The notes under the pieces: generated by a model
The model's database searches: none
Seen by the model: the letters and a program-made list of their open reading frames with translations, nothing else
Told to the model about the DNA's origin: nothing
NCBI RefSeq assembly: GCF_035917975.1
Contig: NZ_CP109130.1
Location: 5,146,001 to 5,210,000 of the forward strand
Origin: Streptosporangium sp. NBC_01756
Lineage (GTDB): Bacteria; Actinomycetota; Actinomycetes; Streptosporangiales; Streptosporangiaceae
DNA length: 64,000 nucleotides
Reading direction: 5' to 3'
Shown here: positions 34,955 to 43,522 of the stretch, one piece after another
Numbering within the stretch: position 1 is the first letter of the stretch
Layout of the letters: each line of letters opens with the position of its first letter
Program-made: the position numbers and the translations under genes

Positions 34955-35056
34955 CAACACCGCCTCTGGGGAGCCTTCGCTGACCAGTATGCGTCCCCCG
35001 CGCCGATCTTGCGGCGATTGAGCGCGACGCCGTGTTCCGTGGCATCGTTGCGCACC

Positions 35057-35614
35057 GTGAACAGATCCGTGAAGCCCCAGAAGTCCCTGAAATCCCCGAA
35101 GGCGACGCGCATCCTGCTGCTGGCCGTCCTCGCCGCCGGCCTCTCCGCCTGCTCGGGTGGGAGCGACCCGACGGCCGCTCCGGCGACGCCCACCCCCTCC
35201 GCGACCGCCCCCTCCGAGCAGCCCTCCCTCCTCCCCTCCGATCTCCCTTCCGTACTCCCCTCCGCCTCGGCCTCCACGGCGCCCGAGGCGTCCGTGTCGG
35301 CGTCGGCGTCGGCATCGGCGAGTTCGACGCCGGTGGCTCAGGCGGCCGACGGCGTGCTGCTGGGGGACGTCCAGCCGCTGGGAACGGGCTGGATCACGGT
35401 GGCGCCCGAGGGTGAGGCGGCCCAGAAAACCGAGCTCACGCCGTTCACCGTGGTGCTCGACGTGCAGGGGTCGATCTGCAAGCAGGGCGCGCTTCCGCAC
35501 AAGTGCACGGTGGAGCAGCTGAAGAAGGCGCTCAAATCAGGCGTGTCCCTCTACGCCAAGGTGACGATCAAGGGCGGGACGGCCGAGGAGATCGCAGAGA
35601 TCGTCCCGGAATGA
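35057..35614 (+). CDS. Secreted lipoprotein with Ser/Pro/Ala linker
   Basis: About 185 residues. A lipoprotein signal ends in the lipobox LSAC (ILLLAVLAAGLSACSGG), so the Cys is lipidated and the protein sits on the outer face of the membrane. A 60-residue low-complexity linker of Ser, Ala and Pro follows, then a small folded domain (VLLGDVQPLGTGWITVAPEG to LYAKVTIKGGTAEEIAEIVP) with one Cys pair. GTG 35057 is preferred; TTG 35009 and GTG 35069 are alternatives. The domain resembles no family I can name. Confidence 0.75.
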   Translation: MNRSVKPQKSLKSPKATRILLLAVLAAGLSACSGGSDPTAAPATPTPSATAPSEQPSLLPSDLPSVLPSASASTAPEASVSASASASASSTPVAQAADGVLLGDVQPLGTGWITVAPEGEAAQKTELTPFTVVLDVQGSICKQGALPHKCTVEQLKKALKSGVSLYAKVTIKGGTAEEIAEIVPE

Positions 35615-35731
35615 CGGCTCCGGCGGCCGGCCGCCTCGGCCGCTGTGCCGCCATGTCCGCGGTGTCCGCCGGATCGGCCGTATCCGCCGCGTCCGGCGGC
35701 GGACGCGTGACCGGGACATCCGGAGGCGGGC

Positions 35732-36877
35732 TCAGAAGCCGAAGGAACGGCCGATGATCTCCTTCATGATCTCCGTGGTGCCGCCGTAGATGGTCTGGAC
35801 ACGGCTGTCCACCCAGGCCTTGGCGACGGGATACTCCATCATGTAGCCGTAGCCGCCGTGCAGTTGGAGGCAGCGGTCGATCAGCTTGGTCTGCAGCTCG
35901 GTGGTCCACCACTTGGCCTTGGCGGCGTCCACCGCGCTGAGCTCCCCGGCGTTCAGGGCCAGGATGCACTTGTCCACGTAGTGCCGGGCGATCTCCACCT
36001 CGGTGTCCAGCTCCGCCAAGACGAACCGGGTGTTCTGGAAGCTGCCGATGGTGCGGCCGAAAGCCTTGCGGTTCTTGCAGTATTCGATGGTCGCCTGCAG
36101 GACGGTCTCGGCCGCCGCCACGGCCATCACCGCGATCGACAGCCGCTCCTGCGGGAGATTGCCCATGAGCTGGAAGAAGCCCTGGCCCTCCTCCTCGCCC
36201 AGCAGGTTGGCCGCGGGGACCCGGACATTCTCGAAGAACAGCTCCGCGGTGTCCTGGGCGTGCATCCCGATCTTCTCCAGGTTGCGGCCCCGGCTGAAGC
36301 CCTCCATGCCCCGCTCGACCACGAGCAGGGAGGTCCCGCGGGCGCCCGCGGCCGGATCGGTCTTGGCGACCACGACGATCAGGTCGGAGTTGATGCCGTT
36401 GGTGATGAAGGTCTTCTGGCCGTTGACGACGTAGTGGTCGCCCTCGCGCACCGCCGTCGTCCTGATGCCCTGCAGGTCGCTGCCCGCACCCGGTTCGGTC
36501 ATCGCGATGGCCGTGATCAGCTCGCCGCTGACGAACCCGGGCAGCCAGCGGGCCTTCTGCTCGTCGTTGGTGAGCTCCACGAAGTACGGTGCCATCACGT
36601 CGTTGTGCAGCGAGTAGCCCAGGCCGCTCGCGCCGATCCTGATGACCTCCTCGACGATCACGGTGTTGTAGCGGAAGTCCGTGATCCCGGCCCCGCCGAA
36701 CTCCTCCGGCACCCCGAAGCCGAACATCCCGAGCTCGCCGGCCTTCTTCCACACCTCGCGGGGGACGATGCCGTCCTTCTCCCACTGGCCGTGATGGGGC
36801 GCGACCTCACGGGCCAGGAACTCGCGCACGGTCTCACGGAAGAGCTGGTGCTCCTCCTCGAAGAGGTCTCGCTGCAT
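35732..36877 (-). CDS. Acyl-CoA dehydrogenase (long-chain/isovaleryl branch)
   Basis: A 381-residue FAD dehydrogenase forming enoyl-CoA from acyl-CoA. FAD and substrate motifs are ITAIAMTEPGAGSDLQGIRT and YVVNGQKTFITNG. The C-terminus shows CLQLHGGYGYMMEYPVAKAW and TIYGGTTEIMKEIIGRSFG. The YGGT form, instead of YEGT, means the catalytic Glu is not at the medium-chain position. As in long-chain enzymes it is probably the Glu of MAVAAAETVLQ, in the helix before CKNRKAFGR. ATG 36877 (MQRDLFEEEHQ) has AGGAGG six bases upstream. It stands alone and may work with the SDR-crotonase and thiolase genes elsewhere in the window. Confidence 0.95.
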   Translation of the reverse strand: MQRDLFEEEHQLFRETVREFLAREVAPHHGQWEKDGIVPREVWKKAGELGMFGFGVPEEFGGAGITDFRYNTVIVEEVIRIGASGLGYSLHNDVMAPYFVELTNDEQKARWLPGFVSGELITAIAMTEPGAGSDLQGIRTTAVREGDHYVVNGQKTFITNGINSDLIVVVAKTDPAAGARGTSLLVVERGMEGFSRGRNLEKIGMHAQDTAELFFENVRVPAANLLGEEEGQGFFQLMGNLPQERLSIAVMAVAAAETVLQATIEYCKNRKAFGRTIGSFQNTRFVLAELDTEVEIARHYVDKCILALNAGELSAVDAAKAKWWTTELQTKLIDRCLQLHGGYGYMMEYPVAKAWVDSRVQTIYGGTTEIMKEIIGRSFGF

Positions 36878-37050
36878 TGACTGCCTCCTAGGGTCCCGTG
36901 GGCCAGAATACGATTCTGTTACTTCCAGGTACACCCGTCCCGTGCTGCCACTGTCGCCCGGTCCCCTCCAGGAGACCAGATCACAAGTCCGCCACAGTCC
37001 CCTGGGGGTCTTGTCATCTCACTGCGCCCAAGAGGGTGAAAACCGTACGA

Positions 37051-37076
37051 TCTACCCTTGGCTTGCTATGGGTAGA
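37051..37076. promoter_or_regulatory. Inverted repeat upstream of the surface protein gene
   Basis: TCTACCC (37051-37057) and GGGTAGA (37070-37076) are perfect arms 12 bases apart, 35 bp before the GTG at 37112. Candidate operator; no -10/-35 can be assigned confidently. Confidence 0.4.
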
Positions 37077-37111
37077 ACCGGAAATGGCAGCCCTGGTGAT
37101 CGGAGTGTGCG

Positions 37112-38881
37112 GTGGTTCGGTGGCGATCTGGGCTGGTCAAGCCTGTCGCGGTCTCAATGCTCGGCCTGCTGGGCTGGGCTCTGATCGTTCTCCCGTCCGG
37201 GCCGGCCGGCGCCAGCTCCGCCGAGCTCGTGGTCGACTACAGATGTACCGGAGGGATCGCGCAGAGCGGCCCGGTGGATCTTCGGACCAAGGTGACCATC
37301 CCCACCACGCTCACGGTCGGTGAGCCGCTGAACATCGGCTGGAAGCTCGGTTACCAGCAGGGCACCACGTCCAGGTTCGGCTCACCGAGCTACTTCGCTC
37401 CCGGGGCCAAGGTCACTGTCACCGGAAACGTGCAGCTCTCCGGCGTTTGGAGCGGTGTCCTCAAGCCGGTAGGGGTCATGGACCAGCCCGGCCAGCTTCA
37501 GGTCGACACTCCCCTGAAGCTTCCCGAGGGAATCTCCGACTCTGCCCACACCGACCAGGCGGGAACGGTCAAGGTCACTCCCCAGAAGTTGTTCGTCGAC
37601 TTCACGCCGCCGGCCGGCGAGGTGATGGTCAACGACGACCAAGGGGTGACCTACTCGGGGAGCGGGTGGAAGGACCGGAACGACCAGCCCGCGAACAACA
37701 ACGACTACCACTACGACATCCACCGCACGGTGCAGAAGGGCGACACGGCCTCCTTCACGTTCACCGGCACCGGGATCGAATATGTCGCTCAGCGTGACTA
37801 CCGCGCGGGCAAGGTCCGGTTCTACATCGACGGCCAGGCGACCACACCGGCTTACGTCGACGCCTCGAAGAAGCCCGATGGCACGCCGTCCAACGACGCC
37901 AACAAGGGCGGGTTGACGCTGTGGCGCTTCCACGGCCTCAAGTACGGCAAGCACCTCATTCAGGTCGTGAACGACGAGCAAGGCAAGCGGGCGCAGCTCG
38001 ACGCCTTCCGGGTGATCACGAAGGAGCTGGCGAGCCCGCCGAAGGAGCACCGGGCCACCTGCACGCTCGTCAGTGCCCCGGTCTCGGTGAACGTCACCAT
38101 CGCTGAGGCTCCAAGCGAGTCGCCTACAGTTATCCCGACAGACACGGGTACGGACGGTCCCCCGACCACACCGACGTGCACTCCCACGGCCACGCCCACC
38201 GCTGTTCCCACCGCAACCCCGACGAACAGCTCGACCGGGACTCCCACGGCCACACCTACGCCTGTTCCGACGGCAACCCCGACGAACAGCTCGACCGGGA
38301 CTCTCACGGGTACGCCTACGCCTGTTCCGGCGAGCATCGCCACGGAGACCCCTGCGGTCACGCCGACCCCCACTCCCACGGTCACGCCGACCCCCACTCC
38401 CACGCCGACGTGCACCCCACCACCTAATTCGCCGCCGCCGCCGTCGTCGTGCACACCTGCCCCCACGCCTGCTCCGACCTGTGGTGGGACGCCCACTCTG
38501 GGACCGACGTGTACGCCGGCGCCGACCCCCACTCCCACGCCGACGTGTACCCCCACTCGCACTCCCACTCCGACTCCCACCGTCACTCCCACCCACACGC
38601 CCACCGTCACCGTCACCGCCACCCGGAGCGGCCAGGGGACCACGTCCACGCCGAAGCCGACCCTGACCGTGACGGCGACCGTGACCCCGACCAGAGCGAC
38701 GCCCACCACCCCCCAGGTGGTCGTGACCCCCTCGGGCGGCGCCCAGACGGGCGAGGCTCCCGATGAGAGCGGGCCCTCGGGGATGACGCTGATCGGAGCC
38801 GGAAGCGCCATGGTGCTCGGCAGCGGATTCGGCGGGGTGGCGCTGCTGCGACGGCGTGCGGCGCATGCCCACCGAGGATAG
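37112..38881 (+). CDS. Exported Thr/Pro-rich surface protein, probable sortase substrate
   Basis: A 589-residue cell-surface protein. A signal peptide (LVKPVAVSMLGLLGWALIVL, cleaved near GASS) leads to a folded N-terminal region of about 300 residues (ELVVDYRCTGGIAQSGPVDL, GKVRFYIDGQATTPAYVDAS). A stalk of about 200 residues is nearly all Thr and Pro with a few Cys. Near the end, TPSGGAQTG (539-547) precedes a spacer, one membrane helix and an Arg tail (LLRRRAAHAHRG). That is the order of a sortase signal, but LPXTG is absent. The sortase gene follows 14 bp downstream. GTG 37112 has GGAG six bases upstream. The same motif occurs in the protein at 57114. Confidence 0.88.
   Translation: MVRWRSGLVKPVAVSMLGLLGWALIVLPSGPAGASSAELVVDYRCTGGIAQSGPVDLRTKVTIPTTLTVGEPLNIGWKLGYQQGTTSRFGSPSYFAPGAKVTVTGNVQLSGVWSGVLKPVGVMDQPGQLQVDTPLKLPEGISDSAHTDQAGTVKVTPQKLFVDFTPPAGEVMVNDDQGVTYSGSGWKDRNDQPANNNDYHYDIHRTVQKGDTASFTFTGTGIEYVAQRDYRAGKVRFYIDGQATTPAYVDASKKPDGTPSNDANKGGLTLWRFHGLKYGKHLIQVVNDEQGKRAQLDAFRVITKELASPPKEHRATCTLVSAPVSVNVTIAEAPSESPTVIPTDTGTDGPPTTPTCTPTATPTAVPTATPTNSSTGTPTATPTPVPTATPTNSSTGTLTGTPTPVPASIATETPAVTPTPTPTVTPTPTPTPTCTPPPNSPPPPSSCTPAPTPAPTCGGTPTLGPTCTPAPTPTPTPTCTPTRTPTPTPTVTPTHTPTVTVTATRSGQGTTSTPKPTLTVTATVTPTRATPTTPQVVVTPSGGAQTGEAPDESGPSGMTLIGAGSAMVLGSGFGGVALLRRRAAHAHRG
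38181..38402 (+). repeat. In-frame DNA repeats coding the Thr/Pro stalk
   Basis: A 60-bp unit repeats from 38181 to about 38340; GACGAACAGCTCGACCGG recurs at exactly 38221 and 38281. A perfect 24-bp tandem pair follows at 38355-38402. Both periods keep the reading frame. Confidence 0.88.
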
Positions 38882-38895
38882 GTAGGAGGCATCTG

Positions 38896-39741
38896 ATGTA
38901 TCCAGGGCCTTCGCACGGCGGCCCCGATCCCTACGGTCATGATCCACGCGGTGCCGGCCGTACCCCCAGGAGCGGGAGAAGCCTGCTGCTCTCCGTGCTG
39001 CTCGTGGCCGGGTCGCTCGGCGGTATCGGTGCGATCATGGCGGGGATGCTCACCTATCTGACTCCAGCAGCCGAGGACGAGTACTACGGGCCTCCGATGC
39101 CGGTGGCGGCGAACGCCATGGAGCTGCAGAATCCTCCGGTTCCCGGCGAGCAGAACCCGGTGTCGGCGCTCTCCTCCGGCGTGGGTCCGGGTGGGCTCGA
39201 TGTGCCGTTGACGGCCGCTGCGCCCACGGCGGCGCCGCCGCTGCCCGTCGTCCAGCCGCCGGAGCCGCTCAAGAGCAACGGCGTGAAGCCGTACCGGATC
39301 GCCATTTCGAAGATCGGTCTGCTGGCTCCGCTGATGGCGCTGGGGGTAGATGCGAAGAAGACGATCCAGACTCCCCCGTTGAGCAAGCCGAACCAGGCCG
39401 GTTGGTACAAGTACGGGCCGATCCCCGGGCAGCAGGGGCCCTCGGTGGTGCTCGGGCACGTGAACACCAAGAGCGGGGCCGCCGTCTTCAGCCGTCTGAA
39501 GGAGATCAAGCGCGGAGACACGATCAAGGTGTCCCGGTCGGACAAGTACGTCGTGGAGTTCACGGTCGACGGGGTGGAGCAGGTCAGCAAGACCGCGTTC
39601 CCGTCGAAGCGGGTCTACGGCAACACCGGCGAGGCCACCCTGCGGCTGATCACCTGCGGCGGCGTCTACAACCGCAAGACCGGCCACTACACCGACAACA
39701 TCATCGTCTACGCGACCCTGTCGAAGACCCGCCGCACCTGA
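38896..39741 (+). CDS. Class F sortase
   Basis: A 281-residue membrane-anchored transpeptidase. A Pro/Gly-rich cytosolic head (30 residues) and one helix (LLLSVLLVAGSLGGIGAIMA) precede a long extracellular linker. The sortase domain, about residues 130-281, has the catalytic His188 in VVLGHVNTKSG and Cys254 in RLITCGGVYNRKTGHY. LITCGG with TDNIIVYA is the class F form. The catalytic Arg is not obvious; a conserved Arg in KRVYG is one candidate. ATG 38896 has AGGAGG six bases upstream, and the gene is in an operon with the surface protein just before it, its likely substrate. Confidence 0.92.
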   Translation: MYPGPSHGGPDPYGHDPRGAGRTPRSGRSLLLSVLLVAGSLGGIGAIMAGMLTYLTPAAEDEYYGPPMPVAANAMELQNPPVPGEQNPVSALSSGVGPGGLDVPLTAAAPTAAPPLPVVQPPEPLKSNGVKPYRIAISKIGLLAPLMALGVDAKKTIQTPPLSKPNQAGWYKYGPIPGQQGPSVVLGHVNTKSGAAVFSRLKEIKRGDTIKVSRSDKYVVEFTVDGVEQVSKTAFPSKRVYGNTGEATLRLITCGGVYNRKTGHYTDNIIVYATLSKTRRT

Positions 39742-40147
39742 TCGCGGTCCGCGGCCCGGCGGCGTGAAACCGAAGGCCGCCCTGTCCGCCGGCTCTCTGC
39801 GGGCTGCCTGACGGCGCCGGTGCCATGGACGTGTCCGCTGCGAGCGCTTCTCCGGGTCCATCCGTGACACCCGGTGAAAGAACCTGGCCGAAACGGGGTA
39901 TAGAGCCTTCGCCGGGTGCGGTCGCGCAGGATGCGTCCACCGCAACCGGCGCGACGCGGCCGGCCATGGACCGAACTTCCCGGTCCGCGACGGTCTGACG
40001 CATCCGTCAAACGCCCGCGAGCACGCCCGCCGGGCGAGATGCCCGACCGTGGCTCAGCGCCGTGTCCTGAATGGTTACGTGAGAACAGACCTCATCATGT
40101 GCGGCTTTGAGCACGAAGCTCAGCGCCGCCGTGCGAAAGGAACGACC
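39742..40147. other. 406-bp gap with no convincing gene
   Basis: Open frames here are short, rich in Arg and Pro, and have no ribosome site. The last 100 bases are more AT-rich (GAATGGTTACGTGAGAACAG) and probably hold the promoter of the next gene. Nothing else is seen. Confidence 0.6.
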
Positions 40148-40972
40148 ATGGGCACCATCACGACCAGGGACGGCATTGAGATCTTCTACAAGGACTGGGG
40201 CAGCGGACAGCCGGTCGTGTTCAGCCATGGCTGGCCGCTCAACGCCGACGCCTGGGACGATCAGCTCCTCCTGGTGGCGGACAACGGGTTCCGTGGGATC
40301 GCCCATGACCGCCGCGGGCACGGCCGGTCCACCCAGGCGTGGAACGGCAACGACATGGACACCTACGCCGACGATCTCGCCGAGCTGATCGAGAAGCTGG
40401 ACCTCCACGATGTCATCCTCGTCGGCCACTCCACCGGCGGCGGTGAGGTGACCCGTTACATCGGCCGCCACGGCACCGGCCGCGTCGCCAAGGCGCTCCT
40501 GCTGAGTGCGGTCCCGCCGCTGATGCTCAAGACCGAGAGCAACCCGGAAGGGCTGCCGATCGAGGTGTTCGACGACATCCGCAAGGGCGTCAAGGCCGAC
40601 CGCTCCCAGTTCTACAAGGACCTCAGCGCGCCCTTCTACGGTGCGAACCGGTCCGGATCGACGGTGTCGCAGGGGCTGCGCGACGCGTTCTGGCTCATGA
40701 GCATGCAGGTGGGCCTGAAGGGGGCGTACGACTGCGTCAAGGCGTTCTCCGAGACCGATCTGACCGAGGATCTCAAGCGCTTCGACGTCCCGACCCTCAT
40801 CGTGCACGGTGACGACGACCAGATCGTGCCCATCGTCGCCGCCGGGCTGAAGTCCGCGAAGCTGGTCAAGGACGCGACCCTGAAGGTCTACCCCGGCGCC
40901 CCGCACGGCCTGTTCGCCACCCACCAGGACGAGTTCAACCAGGACCTGCTGGCCTTCATCAAATCTTCTTGA
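40148..40972 (+). CDS. Non-heme chloroperoxidase / alpha/beta hydrolase
   Basis: A 274-residue enzyme of the cofactor-free haloperoxidase/esterase group. Motifs are [20 protein letters not shown] (oxyanion), [17 protein letters not shown], the nucleophile Ser95 in [16 protein letters not shown], Asp in [13 protein letters not shown] and His in [12 protein letters not shown]. It can act as an esterase and, with acetate, as a perhydrolase that makes hypohalite. ATG 40148 has GAAAGGA six bases upstream. It appears monocistronic. Confidence 0.94.
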   Translation: MGTITTRDGIEIFYKDWGSGQPVVFSHGWPLNADAWDDQLLLVADNGFRGIAHDRRGHGRSTQAWNGNDMDTYADDLAELIEKLDLHDVILVGHSTGGGEVTRYIGRHGTGRVAKALLLSAVPPLMLKTESNPEGLPIEVFDDIRKGVKADRSQFYKDLSAPFYGANRSGSTVSQGLRDAFWLMSMQVGLKGAYDCVKAFSETDLTEDLKRFDVPTLIVHGDDDQIVPIVAAGLKSAKLVKDATLKVYPGAPHGLFATHQDEFNQDLLAFIKSS

Positions 40973-41085
40973 GCGTGGATACCCCTGCCTTCGGGCGAGG
41001 GAGGGCCCCGGCCGAGAAACCGCCGAGAGACGGGTCGGCAGGCGACCGGCCGTATGAGGGCTGGTCGGCGGGCTGCCCCCGGTGC

Positions 41086-41132
41086 CTTTGATCATTTGGG
41101 ATACCCTGACGCATCCTTTGAAATGATCAAAG
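41086..41132 (+). promoter_or_regulatory. Perfect 12-bp inverted repeat in the leader of the SpaA-like gene
   Basis: CTTTGATCATTT (41086-41097) and AAATGATCAAAG (41121-41132) are perfect arms around 23 bases, ending just at the ribosome site (AAAGGTG) of the next gene. It may be an operator or an RNA hairpin that touches translation. Confidence 0.6.
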
Positions 41133-41147
41133 AAAGGTGACCCTCTG

Positions 41148-41561
41148 ATGCACAAGCTCAAGCGGAGCACAGTGGTCGCACTCGGCATGGCGGCCGCGCT
41201 CGCCGCGTCGGTGGTCACGAGCAGCCCGGCCATGGCGGCGTCCTCTCCGATCACGGTTTGCGGCGGTGGTAGCTACCACGTCATCGACAGCCACGCCCTG
41301 GGCAGCTACGCCACCATCTACCTGCTCTACAACGGCTCCACCAACTGCGTGGTCACCGTGAAGAAGGGCGCGTATGCGGGCAATACCAAGTACGTTGACG
41401 CCTACTTGACCCGCAGCGACTTGAACTACACGAAAATCGACCACGGTTACTTCAAGTACTACGCCGGTCCGGTGAAGATCAGTGCCGCCGGGAAATGCGT
41501 CAAGTGGGGTGGCGTCTACGATGCGCAGGGTTGGACCAGCGGCTGGGGGCACTGCAACTGA
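41148..41561 (+). CDS. Small secreted protein, spore-associated protein A-like
   Basis: A 137-residue exported protein. A Sec signal (STVVALGMAAALAASVVTSS) is cleaved after AMA. The mature part, ITVCGGGSYHVIDSHALGSY to GGVYDAQGWTSGWGHCN, is Gly/Tyr-rich with four Cys likely forming two disulfides. It resembles SapA/SpaA spore-associated proteins of streptomycetes, which coat aerial hyphae. ATG 41148 has AAAGGTG upstream. The 5' leader has a perfect inverted repeat, so it may be tightly controlled. A terminator follows at 41592. Confidence 0.82.
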   Translation: MHKLKRSTVVALGMAAALAASVVTSSPAMAASSPITVCGGGSYHVIDSHALGSYATIYLLYNGSTNCVVTVKKGAYAGNTKYVDAYLTRSDLNYTKIDHGYFKYYAGPVKISAAGKCVKWGGVYDAQGWTSGWGHCN

Positions 41562-41591
41562 CCGGTCCGGTTTGGTCTGCACCCCTCGGCA

Positions 41592-41628
41592 GCCCGGCGC
41601 TCCCATGATCCATGGGTCGGCGCCGGGC
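41592..41628. terminator. Nested hairpin between convergent genes
   Basis: Outer arms GCCCGGCGC (41592-41600) and GCGCCGGGC (41620-41628) enclose an inner CCCATG/CATGGG stem. It lies 30 bp after the SpaA-like stop and 9 bp from the stop of the opposing gene. Confidence 0.75.
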
Positions 41629-41636
41629 CGCTGGGT

Positions 41637-42581
41637 TCACGGACCCTTGTACGGTCTGACCGACGTGGGCCAGGGGGCGACGAGGAGCCGTACCGTGTTC
41701 CGGTCGTGGCCACCGAACGCCTCGTGCACGTACCAGGTGCCGGGGACGCTCTCCGGCTGAAGGACGTGTTCGCTGGGCTGCCGGCCGCGCCCGGCGCCGG
41801 GAGGGCTCTCGGGGGCGTCATGGTAGTACTCCTGGACCGTGGTGTGCCGCTGCCGCAGCAGGAGGCCGACCTCGGCGACCGTCCGGTTTCGCAGAGTCAG
41901 TCCCTCCAGAACCTCGCCGGGAGCAGTCGGATCGCCCGCGAGCTCGTACCGTTCACCGGGCCGGGCGGCTCGGCCGAAGATGATCTCGATGGGGCTGCGC
42001 AGGTCGGCGGGGATGCGCACCCCGGCTTTGCAGAACATGTTTCCGCAGTCGGGTCCGCCGTCGATCCCTTCGATCATGGTGCTTCCGTTCTCATCTTTGA
42101 TCTCGAAGCTTCTGCCAGCGTGGTGGATCGTCATCCCCTTGAGGGAGTAGATCGAGATCATCTTGCCGACGAGGCTCGGTGACGCGGGCTCCATCTTCAG
42201 GTTGACGTCCATGCCGTACGCGGCGAAATCCGTGCGATAGCGCGTTGGGTCGGCGTCCGGGTCCAGGATCCGGACATCGAGATGGTCGCCGTTCTCGCTG
42301 AACGCCAGCGCCTTGGCCGGTCCCACCTGGAGGGGGCCGATCTCGCTGGGCTGTACGACGACGTTCAGGGCGAGTGCCGCGCCCGTCAGAGCGGCGGCGA
42401 TGGGAACGGCGATGAGCCACCGCCGCCGGGACCGTCGCCGTGTGGTCGCTTGAGGCGTCCGGCCGGTGTCATCGATGATCTTCTTCAGGGCCGTGGACAT
42501 CACCATTGGGTCCGCACGTACCTGCCTGGCCGGGTCGTGCGCTCCGACCATGTTCCTGAGCTGTTTGAGGTCGTTGTTCAT
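41637..42581 (-). CDS. Membrane-anchored anti-sigma-like protein (CU044_5270-type)
   Basis: A 314-residue protein. A cytosolic N-terminus of about 70 residues (LKQLRNMVGAHDPARQVRAD) ends in an Arg cluster (TTRRRSRRRW). A single helix (LIAVPIAAALTGAALALNVV) follows, then an extracellular domain of about 220 residues with a Cys pair (GGPDCGNMFCKAGV). The start ATG 42581 overlaps the sigma stop as ATGA, with GGAGGAG upstream. The plan and coupling to a sigma gene fit an anti-sigma-like partner. Binding to the sigma factor is inferred. Confidence 0.85.
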   Translation of the reverse strand: MNNDLKQLRNMVGAHDPARQVRADPMVMSTALKKIIDDTGRTPQATTRRRSRRRWLIAVPIAAALTGAALALNVVVQPSEIGPLQVGPAKALAFSENGDHLDVRILDPDADPTRYRTDFAAYGMDVNLKMEPASPSLVGKMISIYSLKGMTIHHAGRSFEIKDENGSTMIEGIDGGPDCGNMFCKAGVRIPADLRSPIEIIFGRAARPGERYELAGDPTAPGEVLEGLTLRNRTVAEVGLLLRQRHTTVQEYYHDAPESPPGAGRGRQPSEHVLQPESVPGTWYVHEAFGGHDRNTVRLLVAPWPTSVRPYKGP

Positions 42582-43114
42582 CGGGCGCTCCTCCCATAGG
42601 ACGGCCTGCGGTCGGTGGGCTGGGGCTGGTCCGCGAGCAGGTGCCGCAGCCGTTTGCGTACGCGGTGCAGCCGCATTGCCGCCGTCGGTCTGGAACAGCC
42701 GACGACTGCTGCCGCCTGGCGGAGGTCGAGTCCCTCCCAGCACACCAGGAGGACCAACTCCCGGTCCTCGTCGCTCAGGCCGTTCAGCGCCGCCAGGGCC
42801 GTCTGACGGGCGGCGACGGTGGCGGCGTGATCGTCTTCGGGACCGTGGCGCGTCACGTCCTCGCTCAGCGAACCGGCGAGTCCGTCTCGGCGCTGCTCTT
42901 TTCTGAGCAGGTTCGACGTGAGATTCCGGGCGGTGACGTACAGCCAGGGCAACGGCTGGTCGCGGGGAAGACTGTCGTACTTCTCCCAGGCAATCTTGAA
43001 TGTCTCGGCGGCTATGTCCGGGGCGTCCGCGGGGCCGACCCGCCGCCATGCGTACCGCAGGATCGCCTCATAATGTTCTTGGAACATATGGGTGAAACCG
43101 GCCTCATCGTTCAA
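42578..43114 (-). CDS. ECF-type RNA polymerase sigma factor
   Basis: A 178-residue sigma factor. Region 2 includes FQEHYEAILRYAWRRVGPAD, then APDIAAETFKIAWEKYDSLP and the -10-recognising PWLYVTARNLTSNLLRK. Region 4 is LSDEDRELVLLVCWEGLDLR with QAAAVVGCSRPTAAMRLHRV. TTG 43114 is the longest start; ATG 43087 (MFQEHYEA) also fits the fold. It is followed, with ATGA overlap, by the membrane partner gene. Its own promoter probably lies in the AT-rich 150 bp upstream (43115-43264). Confidence 0.92.
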   Translation of the reverse strand: MNDEAGFTHMFQEHYEAILRYAWRRVGPADAPDIAAETFKIAWEKYDSLPRDQPLPWLYVTARNLTSNLLRKEQRRDGLAGSLSEDVTRHGPEDDHAATVAARQTALAALNGLSDEDRELVLLVCWEGLDLRQAAAVVGCSRPTAAMRLHRVRKRLRHLLADQPQPTDRRPSYGRSAR

Positions 43115-43264
43115 ACTCCCTCTCCTGTCCAGCAGCCTGGCGCTCCTCGCACCGTCTACTGGACAGATGTCGCGAGTCCTCCGGATATCACTGCATCAAC
43201 GAAATTTCGTACGGTAACCGATCGATCGGACGGGTGCGGGGCGCGGCCCCGCCCTGTGCGTTTC

Positions 43265-43522
43265 TCAGGCCGCGGGGAGCCGGCTACCTCGCTGGATGGG
43301 CGGGTACGGGTGCCCGGCCGGCGGCTGGTGGCGGAGCTCGACCTCCTCCATCAGGGTCAGCAGGTCGTGGGGCCGGGCGGCTTCGACGGGCTCGGGATCG
43401 GTGGCGACCCAGCAGGGGAAGGCCCAGAAACGGCGGGCCCAGCAGCGCCAGAGGACGACCCATCCGGGGTGGTCGGCCTCCAGGCCGGAGGCCGTCTCGG
43501 CGGGATCAGGGAGAGCCGTCAC
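43265..43522 (-). CDS. Hypothetical Trp/Arg-rich small protein
   Basis: An 85-residue protein with an aromatic, basic core (HPGWVVLWRCWARRFWAFPC), followed by an acidic helix HDLLTLMEEVELRHQPP. It has six Trp and two Cys but no membrane helix of normal length. The GTG start overlaps the stop of the preceding gene by four bases (GTGA), so it is translated with it. I do not recognise the family. The amphipathic Trp/Arg stretch could bind a membrane surface or nucleic acid. The cluster sits beside an XRE-DUF397 pair, often linked to signalling. Confidence 0.6.
   Translation of the reverse strand: MTALPDPAETASGLEADHPGWVVLWRCWARRFWAFPCWVATDPEPVEAARPHDLLTLMEEVELRHQPPAGHPYPPIQRGSRLPAA

Noticed and set aside
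35732..36877. Loss of the catalytic Glu in the acyl-CoA dehydrogenase (YGGT)
   Set aside because: Long-chain enzymes have YGGT and use a Glu in an earlier helix, which is present here.
37382..39945. Long minus-strand frames across the Thr/Pro stalk and sortase genes
   Set aside because: They are mirror frames of codon-biased, repetitive DNA with no start site or family match.
39701..40010. Small minus-strand frame in the gap after the first sortase
   Set aside because: It has an Arg/Pro-rich composition, no ribosome site, and overlaps the sortase end.
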